A DNA stretch of 64,000 nt from Planctomycetia bacterium TMED53 (GTDB lineage Bacteria > Planctomycetota > UBA8108 > UBA1146), in contig NHDG01000067.1 in the NCBI GenBank assembly GCA_002167285.1, positions 86,093-150,092 of the forward strand, read 5' to 3'. A program made the translations under genes and the position numbers. How positions within the stretch are numbered: the stretch's first letter is position 1; each line of letters opens with the position of its first letter. The notes below the pieces were generated by a model. It saw only the letters and a list, made by a program, of their open reading frames with translations. It was not told where the DNA came from and did not search any database. Below are positions 10,401-18,480 of the stretch, piece after piece.

Positions 10401-10950
10401 TCCAGAAACAGGAGAAGATCTCCCCCATGGGGAAGCAGGCCTACTTCTGATTAAAGGCCCCAGTGTGATGCAAGGATACCTGGGCAGGGATGACCTCACC
10501 GCAGAAGCGTTCGACGGAGAATGGTACAAGACCGGAGACATCGCCAAGGTCGACGAGGATGGCTTCCTCGTCATCACCGACCGCTTGTCTCGATTCTCTA
10601 AACTCGGCGGCGAAATGGTCCCCCATGTGCTGATTGAAGAAGCCATCCAAGAAATCATCGACGCTGCGATTCCCGATGAGGAGGAAACGGATGGCGAAGC
10701 GATGGTCGCTGTGACAGCAGTTCCCGATGAATCAAAAGGGGAAAAGCTCGTGGTCGTTCATGGCGAACTCCCCATCGACCCTCCCGAAATCCTCGAAAGC
10801 TTGAGAACCCGTGGGGACTTGCCTAATCTCTGGCTGCCCCGAAAAGAAGCATTCGTGCCTGTCGCGGAGGTCCCACGCCTGGGATCAGGAAAACTGGATT
10901 TGAAAGCGGTCAAAAACCTGGCCCTCGATCACTTCGGAATCGGCGGTTGA
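7486..10950 (+). CDS. aas: MFS (LplT-like) / PlsC acyltransferase / AMP-binding acyl-ACP synthetase fusion
   Basis: N-term MFS TATQFLGAFNDNIFKQF; NHLSYADPFLVGA acyltransferase box; MFSSGSTGTPKGVRLSHHN AMP-binding motif. Confidence 0.92.
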   Translation: MFKNRSFLALTATQFLGAFNDNIFKQFILLIALQMSLEYLPLDAQAVAMGIFAFPFVMFACLGGSIADRVPKRRVIILVKLSEIFVMILGMGAFFLAKSDPDLGIMAMMGVLFLMGTQSAFFGPSKFGIIPETVSESNLTRANAIISMTSNIAIILGTTFAGLMFLFLNPGGDLTQGYPNWYSGVIFIFIAIIGWICAQKIKSGAEASAPHRKLEWNPIHELRHLATDKPLLGAVISTGWFFLIGALALASLNVCGKEVLSLGDGGSRLFFFVAGGIGLGSLLASKLSGDKVEIGIVPVGGILMTAGFALTTIVEETLLGYGSTLTIAGIGGGMFLVPLVAYIQERSRGEERGKIQGASEFVTFSFIFMSALVWDFFVNTNMLALSPEGTLLAIAVLALTGTLGVFFAVPHIAVRFPVWILVHTLYRIRILGMENVPRRGGALLVVNHLSYADPFLVGASIPRFVHFLMHRQFKDMGLIGWASHLMRAIPVSSDDGPRAIIQSLENAAEHARNGNIVCIFAEGGISRTGNLLPFSKGLEKIARKADVPIIPVYLDRVWGSIFSFRGKKFFFKRPLRLPYPVTVTIGEPMAPDSTARQVRSRVEELSALALDSRKQKGITLATRFLTVARKSSGRTAVIEKDRRLSFRKFLILVLLLRRKLRKRLEGQQNIGVILPSGVGGAAINIALTVMGKTVSNLNFTAGTASLKSACEQLELKTIISAKMFTSKIDMDISEFAPDVEVIDLPALLTREVSTGDKIMAMLTALLPSTFLRSLPGVPQDPDQDVSIMFSSGSTGTPKGVRLSHHNILSNVRSVSQIFDVDHKDRVVGSLPFFHVFGYTITLWFPLGNAIGAIYHNNPMDTDIIAELTRDHKGTIFLSTPTFYRTYLRRFQPEDFQSVRIAGAGAEKLKASLAEAWEERFGSPLLEGYGCTELSPVVSVNLPDIDVPGFRHKTRKLGTIGLPIPGVVTRVVDPETGEDLPHGEAGLLLIKGPSVMQGYLGRDDLTAEAFDGEWYKTGDIAKVDEDGFLVITDRLSRFSKLGGEMVPHVLIEEAIQEIIDAAIPDEEETDGEAMVAVTAVPDESKGEKLVVVHGELPIDPPEILESLRTRGDLPNLWLPRKEAFVPVAEVPRLGSGKLDLKAVKNLALDHFGIGG

Positions 10951-11006
10951 TGGGGTGGTTCCCATGCCCATCAGCCGTCATGATGACTCCTGAAGAAGGA
11001 GGATCG

Positions 11007-11348
11007 ATGGCCCCCGAGCAGGAACCTGATCTAGGAATCCGAAGTTTTCAAAAAACCATCGAAAGCATCTACTTCGAAAAAGATTCCAAACGCGGAGTAG
11101 AAGGCTCATTCATGTGGCTGGTCGAGGAGGTTGGAGAACTGGCACGCTGCCTAAACTCCCCCGATGCGAACTCCCCTGAAGAGCAAGCTGAGTTTGCCGA
11201 TGTCCTCGCCTGGCTGGCCAGCATCGCCTCCATTAGAGGGGTCGATCTTGCGACCTGTGTGAATCAAAAATACGGAACCGGCTGCCCGCGCTGTGATAAA
11301 ACCCCCTGTAACTGTCACCACCGTGAAGAGAAATCGACCCAACAATGA
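11007..11348 (+). CDS. MazG-like nucleotide pyrophosphohydrolase with Cys-rich tail
   Basis: WLVEEVGELARCL…EEQAEFADVLAWLASIA; C-term YGTGCPRCDKTPCNCHH; ORF can extend to 10947. Confidence 0.8.
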   Translation: MAPEQEPDLGIRSFQKTIESIYFEKDSKRGVEGSFMWLVEEVGELARCLNSPDANSPEEQAEFADVLAWLASIASIRGVDLATCVNQKYGTGCPRCDKTPCNCHHREEKSTQQ

Positions 11349-12574
11349 AGAAACTGGGAGTCCTCGACCGTTACCTACTAAAGGATCTCATCGTCTCGAC
11401 CCTCTTCAGTCAATTGGTGTTGTGCGTCCTCGTCAGCATCGTCTTTGCTATGAAAGCGGTCAGCTCCGGATACTCCTTGGGGATCGTCATCCCTTGGCTC
11501 GGTGATAGCCTCCTTTACAGCATGTACTTCACGACGCCGATGTCCGTGATGGCTGGTTGTAGTCTCAGTTACGGTAATTTCGTCGCCGATCGAGAATACA
11601 CCGCTGCCGTCGCATCAGGCATCAGCCCATCCCGGCTCTTCCTACCGATGACGATGCTCATCATCCCTATCTTGATGCTGCTGATGTTCACTCAATCGAC
11701 ACTGCTCCCTGAACTTCAACACCGCAAACAAGACATTAGCCGCTTTTTTGTCAAGCAGCTGGAAAACATCGGTGACGGCAAAAAGGGACAGATCCCCCTC
11801 GACGATCAAGGCGGAGTCATCTACTGGGAAGAGATCCGCAATGGAACAGATCTCAAGGTGGTCTTCATCGAGAAACAGCTCAATGTTTCGGCAGGAGGTG
11901 CAGTTGCCAACTCTTCTGTAACCGATGAAACTCCTCCAACAAAAATAAATGCCAGACGAGCAAAGCTCAGTGTCGACGAAGAACGAGGGCTCATTCGCCT
12001 GACCCTTCGTGATGTCAGTGTGGTGTTTCCGGTTAACAGCTCTCCAACGGGGCAAAAAGAGTTCCTTGATTGGGATCACGAAACGATCGAGTTTGATCAG
12101 TTCAATGTGGACTTCCCTGTCAGCTCAAGGAACCGTAGACCCAACGACTTACCTACCGCTGAATTGGCAGAGCGCGTCACGTTGCTCAAAGCGGAGGTAA
12201 AAGAGATCGGGGAAACCTGGAACACTCTTCCAACTGCCGAAGAGAAACAGAAAAGTGAACTACGACAGGCTAATCTGACCCGCTCTATCCGCAGAGGCGA
12301 GACTGAAATTTGGCGTCGTAGAGCGATGGCTTTATCAGTCCTCACCTTTGCATTGATCGGATCTCCCCTCGCCCTTCTGATGAGGACACCCCAAAAACTA
12401 GTGCCCTTCTTCTTCTCACTACTGGCAGTACTCGCCGTCTTCTACCCCCTCACTTACGGAGGAATCCAACTGAGCAGGGCCACCGGCGCACCCCCTTGGC
12501 TAACAGTTCTTTCAGGGAACTACATCTTGCTGGGGATCTCTTTGGCGATGCTTTTCAGATTGAGGACGCGATGA
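11345..12574 (+). CDS. LptF/LptG family permease
   Basis: N-term LDRYLLKDLIVSTLFSQLVLCVL; GISPSRLFLPM; C-terminal TM cluster. Confidence 0.87.
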   Translation: MKKLGVLDRYLLKDLIVSTLFSQLVLCVLVSIVFAMKAVSSGYSLGIVIPWLGDSLLYSMYFTTPMSVMAGCSLSYGNFVADREYTAAVASGISPSRLFLPMTMLIIPILMLLMFTQSTLLPELQHRKQDISRFFVKQLENIGDGKKGQIPLDDQGGVIYWEEIRNGTDLKVVFIEKQLNVSAGGAVANSSVTDETPPTKINARRAKLSVDEERGLIRLTLRDVSVVFPVNSSPTGQKEFLDWDHETIEFDQFNVDFPVSSRNRRPNDLPTAELAERVTLLKAEVKEIGETWNTLPTAEEKQKSELRQANLTRSIRRGETEIWRRRAMALSVLTFALIGSPLALLMRTPQKLVPFFFSLLAVLAVFYPLTYGGIQLSRATGAPPWLTVLSGNYILLGISLAMLFRLRTR

Positions 12575-13716
12575 AAATTTGGAATCGCCCGCCTCTTAAA
12601 TGGTTGCCGTTGAAAACCATCGACAGATACCTGATCCGGCAGTATCTGGTTTCTTGGTGCATCTGCTCTTTCGCGATTCTCTCCCTCTTTTGCGTGATCG
12701 ATGGAGTCTCAAGGCTTGACCGCTTCCTGCGCCATGATCAACCTTTGCCATTGGTGATTCTGCGATACTTCTCAGGAATGATTCCCATCTACTTCACCCA
12801 GTACTTGGGCCCGATCTTGACTCTCTTTGCGGCCATGTTCACCGCAACACAAATCAATAAGGGCCGTGAACTGATCCCGTTGCGAGCGGCAGGGATTCCA
12901 CTTCCAAGAATCTTGGCTTCATTCTTCCTGATGGCTTTGTTGATGTCGGGCTTGATGATTTTAGTTCAGGAGACGGTAGTCCCCTCTCTTAAGGACGAGA
13001 TCCGCCTTGCCGATTCATACGGTCGATCACGAACCAATATTCAGCCAGAGATGGTGTCAGATAGCCTCAACAACCTCATCAAAGTCACGAGCTATCTCCC
13101 CCACGAAAAGAGGGGGCAAAAAGCTCGGATCATGAGCCTCCATGCGGGTTCAGGAAAACTGGAAACCCTCATCAGTGCTCGCGAGTTGATTTGGAAATCC
13201 CCGGAATCAGGGCAGCCCTATTGGCTCCTACGTGAAGGCAAGAAGGAGCAGTATCACGAGAATGGCCAAAAGGTGCCATTCCCCCAACCAGATGGCACTG
13301 TTCGACTTAGCTTGGCATTCGACGAGCTCAAGTTGGAAACGGATATGCGCCCTGTAGACCTAGAATCCAGTGACAATGAAATCGAATATCTCTCCTTCAG
13401 GGAATTGCGAGATCAGTACAAACGTCGACCCCATCTCACCCACCTCGAAGTCAAACTTCACCGACGCTTCGCATTCCCCCTAGCAAACTTCATCCTGTTA
13501 CTATTGGGGATCCCGTTCGTGATGCGATCGGAGAGCCAATCGATCATCCTCGGTCTATCGATGGCCCTTGCTCTTGGAACGGCCTACCTGATTTTCACCG
13601 AGATCTGCGCCCACTTAGGAAATATTGGCGGACTCAACCCGATGCTGTCAGCGTGGCTACCGGTTCTCTTTTTTGGAGCGCTGGGATTAACTCTGTTTGA
13701 TGGCATCGAAGACTGA
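12571..13716 (+). CDS. LptF/LptG family permease (second copy)
   Basis: ATGA overlap with preceding gene; KTIDRYLIRQYLVSW; LIPLRAAGIPLPRIL; HRRFAFPLANFILLLLGIPF. Confidence 0.9.
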   Translation: MKIWNRPPLKWLPLKTIDRYLIRQYLVSWCICSFAILSLFCVIDGVSRLDRFLRHDQPLPLVILRYFSGMIPIYFTQYLGPILTLFAAMFTATQINKGRELIPLRAAGIPLPRILASFFLMALLMSGLMILVQETVVPSLKDEIRLADSYGRSRTNIQPEMVSDSLNNLIKVTSYLPHEKRGQKARIMSLHAGSGKLETLISARELIWKSPESGQPYWLLREGKKEQYHENGQKVPFPQPDGTVRLSLAFDELKLETDMRPVDLESSDNEIEYLSFRELRDQYKRRPHLTHLEVKLHRRFAFPLANFILLLLGIPFVMRSESQSIILGLSMALALGTAYLIFTEICAHLGNIGGLNPMLSAWLPVLFFGALGLTLFDGIED

Positions 13717-13770
13717 CGTACTTGAGGCAGATTCCATCAATCACTTCACTCACTCAAAGTGCTGTGAGGC

Positions 13771-14364
13771 CTAGGTAATTTGACGCAAAGCTTCAATGGC
13801 TCGCTGATAGCGTTTGCGAACAACAGCAGGAGTAATACTCAATCGGTCAGCGATCTCCGCGGTCTCCAACCCGTCGAGTTTTAGCCATAAGACACTCGCA
13901 TAGATTTCATCGAGTCGTTCGATAAGTGCGTGAAGCCATTCCGATTCTTCACGCTCGATCACCAAGGCTTCCCCCCCAACCACATCTGGATCGATGGGAA
14001 TAGAGACCAGCCCTCCTGGAACGTTCGACTCCCCTTTGAAGTTTTCATTCTTCTTGACGGCATCTAGAATAGTCCATTGGGCATTCTTCAGCACCAGGTT
14101 GATAAAGTCTTGCGTTGAAGCGGTCTCAGGGAGATTTTCTAGGACTCTGAGGGCTCTCAGAAAAACGTCTTGGCACATGTCATCTACTTGGATTTTTCGC
14201 CTCAACGATAATCCCGATTGCTGCTCTAAATACATTTGAATCTTAGGTTGAACCAAAGAAAACAAGTGACTTCTCGCAGATGAATCTCCGCGAATCGCTG
14301 ACCTCAGAGTTGCTGAGAAATCAGCTTCTATATCGTTTTCCCCGGCCAATTGGTCTCTCCCCAA
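13771..14364 (-). CDS. ECF-like RNA polymerase sigma factor
   Basis: KIQVDDMCQDVFLRALRVLENLP (region 2) and LDGLETAEIADRLSITPAVVRKRYQRAIEALR (region 4 HTH). Confidence 0.85.
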   Translation of the reverse strand: MGRDQLAGENDIEADFSATLRSAIRGDSSARSHLFSLVQPKIQMYLEQQSGLSLRRKIQVDDMCQDVFLRALRVLENLPETASTQDFINLVLKNAQWTILDAVKKNENFKGESNVPGGLVSIPIDPDVVGGEALVIEREESEWLHALIERLDEIYASVLWLKLDGLETAEIADRLSITPAVVRKRYQRAIEALRQIT

Positions 14365-14797
14365 AAAAAGTGAAACAAGTCGGTCTAAAGATGTAGTTCA
14401 TCACCCTCAAAGTCTTTTGCTAAAAGTCTTCTGCTAGTGGGTCCGATGGGGCCGGCCGAAGCCCCATCTTCTGACGATAACCGAATATCACTCATCTTCT
14501 CCGATTTTCCAGCTTTTTTAATTTCCCTGTCACAGCGCGCGACTTCGGATCGCTGATGGATATAGGGGAAGGTCTGTTTTGGAGGGTTCCTCCTCAAGAA
14601 CGCTTCAAAGGCAGACCTGATCCTAGAGCTCGACTGTTGAAGATTCAGTCGAATTACGATCAGAACTGGTCGAAATCAAAAAACATAGATTTTGAGACCC
14701 GGGGGCTGGTAAATGGCCGTTCTACCGCCCTCGGTGTTCTCTTTTTTGGTGTTCTCTTCTTCGTCTGGCTACCTTTTAAGATCCACCGGTGATTGGG

Positions 14798-14824
14798 GAG
14801 AGCTCGTGCAGGGGTTGAGCTCTC
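14798..14824. other. Intergenic inverted repeat GAGAGCTC-N11-GAGCTCTC
   Basis: Direct reading; perfect 8-bp arms. Confidence 0.6.
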
Positions 14825-14875
14825 TTAGCGAATATCGCGACCAAATATACATTTGCTGGTTGAGTAAATTCGAGG

Positions 14876-14978
14876 CTGATCAGCTGTTGATTGATCAACT
14901 TCGTGGTTGATCAGCTGTTGATTGATCAACTTCGTGGTTGATCAGCTGTTGATTGATCAACTTCGTGGTTGATCAGCC
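14876..14978. repeat. 31-bp tandem repeat, about 3.3 copies (TTGATCAGCTGTTGATTGATCAACTTCGTGG)
   Basis: Copies at 14876-14906 (first base c), 14907-14937, 14938-14968, then partial TTGATCAGCC overlapping the CGL stop codon. Confidence 0.97.
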
Positions 14979-16118
14979 TTGACCGATCGCTTGATCCAAA
15001 TCTTCCAGCAGGTCCTCTACCGATTCTATTCCCACCGAGATTCGAATCAGTCCATCAGAAAGTCCCTCTGCCCGTCGTGTTTCGACAGGAATCGCGCCGT
15101 GGGTCATCGAGGGCGGATGTTCGATCAGGCTTTCAACTCCACCAAGACTCTCCGCAAGGGCGAAGACTTGAGTCCGAGAGACCATCTTGCGAGCCTCCTC
15201 CTCAGAAGCGCCCGCCAACTCGAAGGAAATCATACCGCCGGGTGCACGCATCTGACGACTGGCAATCTCGAATCCCTCGTGACTCTCGAGCCCAGGATAA
15301 AAGACTTTGCCAATCCGTGAATCATTTTCGAGCCAGGTGGCAATCTGAGCGGCATTTTCACAGTGGCGATCGAGACGTACTGCAAGAGTCTTCGTTCCAC
15401 GCAAGGTCAAGAAACAATCGAGGGGACCAGGCACACCACCTACTGCATTTTGCAGGAATGCCAACTTTTCATGGAGATCGTCATCCGAAGTGATGAGTGC
15501 CCCTCCAACCACATCTGAATGGCCACCCAGATATTTAGTCACCGAATGAACGACGATGTCCGCTCCAAGCTTGAGGGGCTGCTGGAGATAGGGAGTGGCA
15601 AAGGTGTTATCGACCACCAGCAGTACGCCCTTTTCCTTGCAGACTGCGGCGACTGCAGCAATGTCGGTGATCCGCAATAACGGATTTGTCGGTGTTTCGA
15701 GCCAGACCATCCGTGTCTTCTCTGTGATGGCATCCCTAACTTGATCGACATCTCCGGTATTAACGAAATCAAATCCGATTCCCATCGGTCCATATACCTG
15801 GGTAAAGATGCGATGGGTTCCACCGTACAAGTCATTCCCGGCAACGACGTGATCTTCAGGTGACAAGAGTTTCAACACCGCATCCGTAGCAGCCAAACCA
15901 CTCGCAAAGCAAAGGCCGTGCGTTCCCCCCTCAAGGGAAGCCAAGTTTGCTTCCAATGCAGACCGGGTCGGATTCCCGGTGCGGGAATACTCGTAACCCT
16001 GATGAACTCCAGGTGCCTCCTGAACATAGGTGGAGGTGAGATAAACCGGGGTCATGACCGCACCGGTACTGGGGTCGGGATGTTGTCCAGCGTGGATAGC
16101 TCGTGTTTCAAATTTCAC
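14973..16118 (-). CDS. Cystathionine gamma-synthase/gamma-lyase family PLP enzyme
   Basis: MKFETRAIHAGQHPDPSTGAVMTPVYLTSTY; YEYSRTGNPTRSALEANLASLEGG; SVTKYLGGHSDVVGG. Confidence 0.95.
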   Translation of the reverse strand: MKFETRAIHAGQHPDPSTGAVMTPVYLTSTYVQEAPGVHQGYEYSRTGNPTRSALEANLASLEGGTHGLCFASGLAATDAVLKLLSPEDHVVAGNDLYGGTHRIFTQVYGPMGIGFDFVNTGDVDQVRDAITEKTRMVWLETPTNPLLRITDIAAVAAVCKEKGVLLVVDNTFATPYLQQPLKLGADIVVHSVTKYLGGHSDVVGGALITSDDDLHEKLAFLQNAVGGVPGPLDCFLTLRGTKTLAVRLDRHCENAAQIATWLENDSRIGKVFYPGLESHEGFEIASRQMRAPGGMISFELAGASEEEARKMVSRTQVFALAESLGGVESLIEHPPSMTHGAIPVETRRAEGLSDGLIRISVGIESVEDLLEDLDQAIGQG

Positions 16119-16120
16119 GG

Positions 16121-17497
16121 TTAGGACCTTCTTCCGCTCATGGAGTGAATCATGTCGTACTTAGTGATAATGCGGAATCCTTCAGGGGTATCGACGAGTA
16201 CAGCAGCAGACGGCTTGCTCGCTAACCGAGCAAAAATCGAATCTGCGCTGGCGCCTTCTCCAACGACGGGGAAGGGCTCCTCCATCACTGTTCCGATTTC
16301 ACAATCGAGGTGCTCTGCTCCTGAAAGCATTTTTTCCAGGACCATTGACTCACGAATGCTACCCACCGGCTGATTCTCTTCGAACACAGGAATCTGGCTG
16401 ATTTCTCCAGATTGCATCCTCTCGACCGCTGCGCGAAGAGAATCGTTGGGTGAAAGATGGATCAATGGTTGGCGACGTGTGCCACGTCGATCGAGGATTT
16501 CTCCTGCGGTCAGGTGAAGAGACGATTCGAGGAGACCGTTGGTTCGGAGCCAATCATCGTCGTACACCTTACTCAGATATCGCTCTCCCGTATCGGGAAT
16601 GATGACGACCATGATATCGTCCGGCCCCATCTGCTCCGCGGCGATGACTGCGGTGCAAACAGCGGTCCCTGCAGAGGATCCGCTGAGGATTCCCTCTTCC
16701 CGCGCCAATCGCTGCGCCATCGAAAAGGCATCTACGTCACTGATCTGGTGGACTTCATCGATCAATGAGAAATCGATGGTCCCGGGAATCATGTCTTCGC
16801 CGATGCCCTCGGTTTTGTAAGTATTTGCTTCTCCCAATTCGCCGGTATCGAAGTACTCCTTGTAGAGAGATCCGATGGGATCACCACCGATGACTTTAAT
16901 ATTGGGATTTTGCTCCTTCAGATAACGGGCAGTACCGCTGACCGTCCCCCCCGTACCAAGACCGGCAACGTAATGGGTGATCTTTCCATCGGTGTCTTGC
17001 CAAATCTCTGGCCCTGTTGCCACGTAATGGGCGTGAGGATTCCATTCGTTGAAGTATTGATTGGGGTTGAATGCCATCGGATCTTCTTCAGTGACTCGCT
17101 TTGCCACCGAGTAGTAAGATCGGGGATCATCCGGCTCCACTGCTGTAGGACAGATGATGACTTCTGCACCAAACGCCCTCAAAAGCTTCGATTTTTCCTC
17201 GGCGACCTTATCAGGCATGGTGAAGACCGCCTTATAACCGCGAACACACGCGATCAAAGCGAGTCCGAGGCCAGTGTTTCCCGAAGTGCATTCGACGATG
17301 GTCCCACCTGGCTTGAGCAAGCCTTCGCGTTCTGCAGCATCGATCATATGAACTGCGATGCGGTCCTTAATGCTGCCCCCTGGGTTGAATGCTTCAACCT
17401 TGGCAAGCATGGTGCCGGGCAACCCTCTTGAGATCCGGTTCATCCGAACCAAGGGGGTATGACCAATCGTGTCGAGAATGTGATCGTAGATCTTCAT
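16121..17497 (-). CDS. Cystathionine beta-synthase (PLP domain plus C-terminal CBS pair)
   Basis: GHTPLVRMNRI…FNPGGSIKDRIA; CTSGNTGLGLA; GLGTGGTVSGTARYLKE; C-terminal CBS-domain residues. Confidence 0.93.
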   Translation of the reverse strand: MKIYDHILDTIGHTPLVRMNRISRGLPGTMLAKVEAFNPGGSIKDRIAVHMIDAAEREGLLKPGGTIVECTSGNTGLGLALIACVRGYKAVFTMPDKVAEEKSKLLRAFGAEVIICPTAVEPDDPRSYYSVAKRVTEEDPMAFNPNQYFNEWNPHAHYVATGPEIWQDTDGKITHYVAGLGTGGTVSGTARYLKEQNPNIKVIGGDPIGSLYKEYFDTGELGEANTYKTEGIGEDMIPGTIDFSLIDEVHQISDVDAFSMAQRLAREEGILSGSSAGTAVCTAVIAAEQMGPDDIMVVIIPDTGERYLSKVYDDDWLRTNGLLESSLHLTAGEILDRRGTRRQPLIHLSPNDSLRAAVERMQSGEISQIPVFEENQPVGSIRESMVLEKMLSGAEHLDCEIGTVMEEPFPVVGEGASADSIFARLASKPSAAVLVDTPEGFRIITKYDMIHSMSGRRS

Positions 17498-17547
17498 TTT
17501 TTACCTGTTTTCATGTCCCTTTGAAGGTGGCCACTCCACATTGGGCA

Positions 17548-17580
17548 ATCCTCGGTCATGCCTTGGTCATTCCTAGGTCA
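17548..17580 (-). repeat. 11-bp tandem repeat x3 (TGACCNAGGNW on minus strand)
   Basis: TGACCTAGGAA/TGACCAAGGCA/TGACCGAGGAT, 50-85 bp upstream of CBS start. Confidence 0.9.
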
Positions 17581-17597
17581 CACTTCTGGGCGGACCC

Positions 17598-17615
17598 TGT
17601 GAGGGTACCCTCACA
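17598..17615. promoter_or_regulatory. Perfect 18-bp palindrome TGTGAGGGTACCCTCACA, operator-like
   Basis: Direct reading; in the divergent CBS/nagB-like intergenic region. Confidence 0.6.
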
Positions 17616-17771
17616 TGATACGCGTGGAAGCCGGGATGAACACGGTTCCCGGAGAGATTCCCACAACCTTGATCACTGCCACCCCTTGGCCCGGGAAGGC
17701 CCATGGGATAGGTTCCTATGGGGCCCGGGGGCTAGGCCCCGATTAAACAGCTAGACCGGAGAACACCTGCC

Positions 17772-18461
17772 GTGGGGCCGAAATTGATGATTCGAAACTC
17801 TGATCCAGAAGAGTTGGCAAAACGGTTGCGAGAGGATCTCCTCTCTTGCATGGCTGACGGCGACTTACTCTGCATCCCTACTGGTCGCTCTCCCCTGGAG
17901 CTCTATCAGCAAATCCGTGAAGACAGCGATAGCGCTGATCGTTGGCGTAGCTTTCGATACCTACAACTGGACGAATATCTCGACCCGTCCGGATCGATTC
18001 ATAGCTTTCGAGATGAATTGAGCCAGCAAATTTTCACCCCACTGCAAGTGCCAGCAGATCAGATTCATTCCATCGATCCCCAAGGTGACCCGGTTACCCA
18101 AGCAAAGAAACTCGATCAAATCTATGATCGATGGGGCCCCCCTAAAGCTTGCGTCCTTGGCCTTGGTTCCAATGGGCATATTGCATTCAACGAACCCGGC
18201 AGCTCATTTTCGGGTTACACCGTCGTCGACTTGGCACAGGAAACCATCGCAAACAATTTTCCTGAACCACAGCCGTCAAAGCTGCAAGCGCTGACAATCA
18301 GTCTCGAGCAGATTTACGCATCTCAACACGTATTCCTCCTCGTGCCTCAGCCAGAAAAAAGTTCTATCCTCGACCGCTGCCTGGCTGGCCCGAAGGATGT
18401 CAATATTCCTGCCTCCTGGCTTCACGATCACCCCAGCCTGCACGTCTATCGTCATCGATAG
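17772..18461 (+). CDS. NagB-like glucosamine-6-phosphate deaminase/6-phosphogluconolactonase family
   Basis: CIPTGRSPLELYQQ, RYLQLDEYLDPSGSIHSFRDEL, LGLGSNGHIAFNEPGSSF. Confidence 0.87.
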   Translation: MGPKLMIRNSDPEELAKRLREDLLSCMADGDLLCIPTGRSPLELYQQIREDSDSADRWRSFRYLQLDEYLDPSGSIHSFRDELSQQIFTPLQVPADQIHSIDPQGDPVTQAKKLDQIYDRWGPPKACVLGLGSNGHIAFNEPGSSFSGYTVVDLAQETIANNFPEPQPSKLQALTISLEQIYASQHVFLLVPQPEKSSILDRCLAGPKDVNIPASWLHDHPSLHVYRHR

Positions 18462-18480
18462 TCAACAGAAAGGCACCGTC

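Noticed and set aside
14876-14978. CRISPR array
   Set aside because: 31-bp units are directly contiguous with no spacers and no cas genes nearby
17498-17771. Known SAM/SAH or cobalamin riboswitch upstream of CBS
   Set aside because: Could not match consensus boxes by eye on either strand; left as an unassigned structured region pending cmsearch
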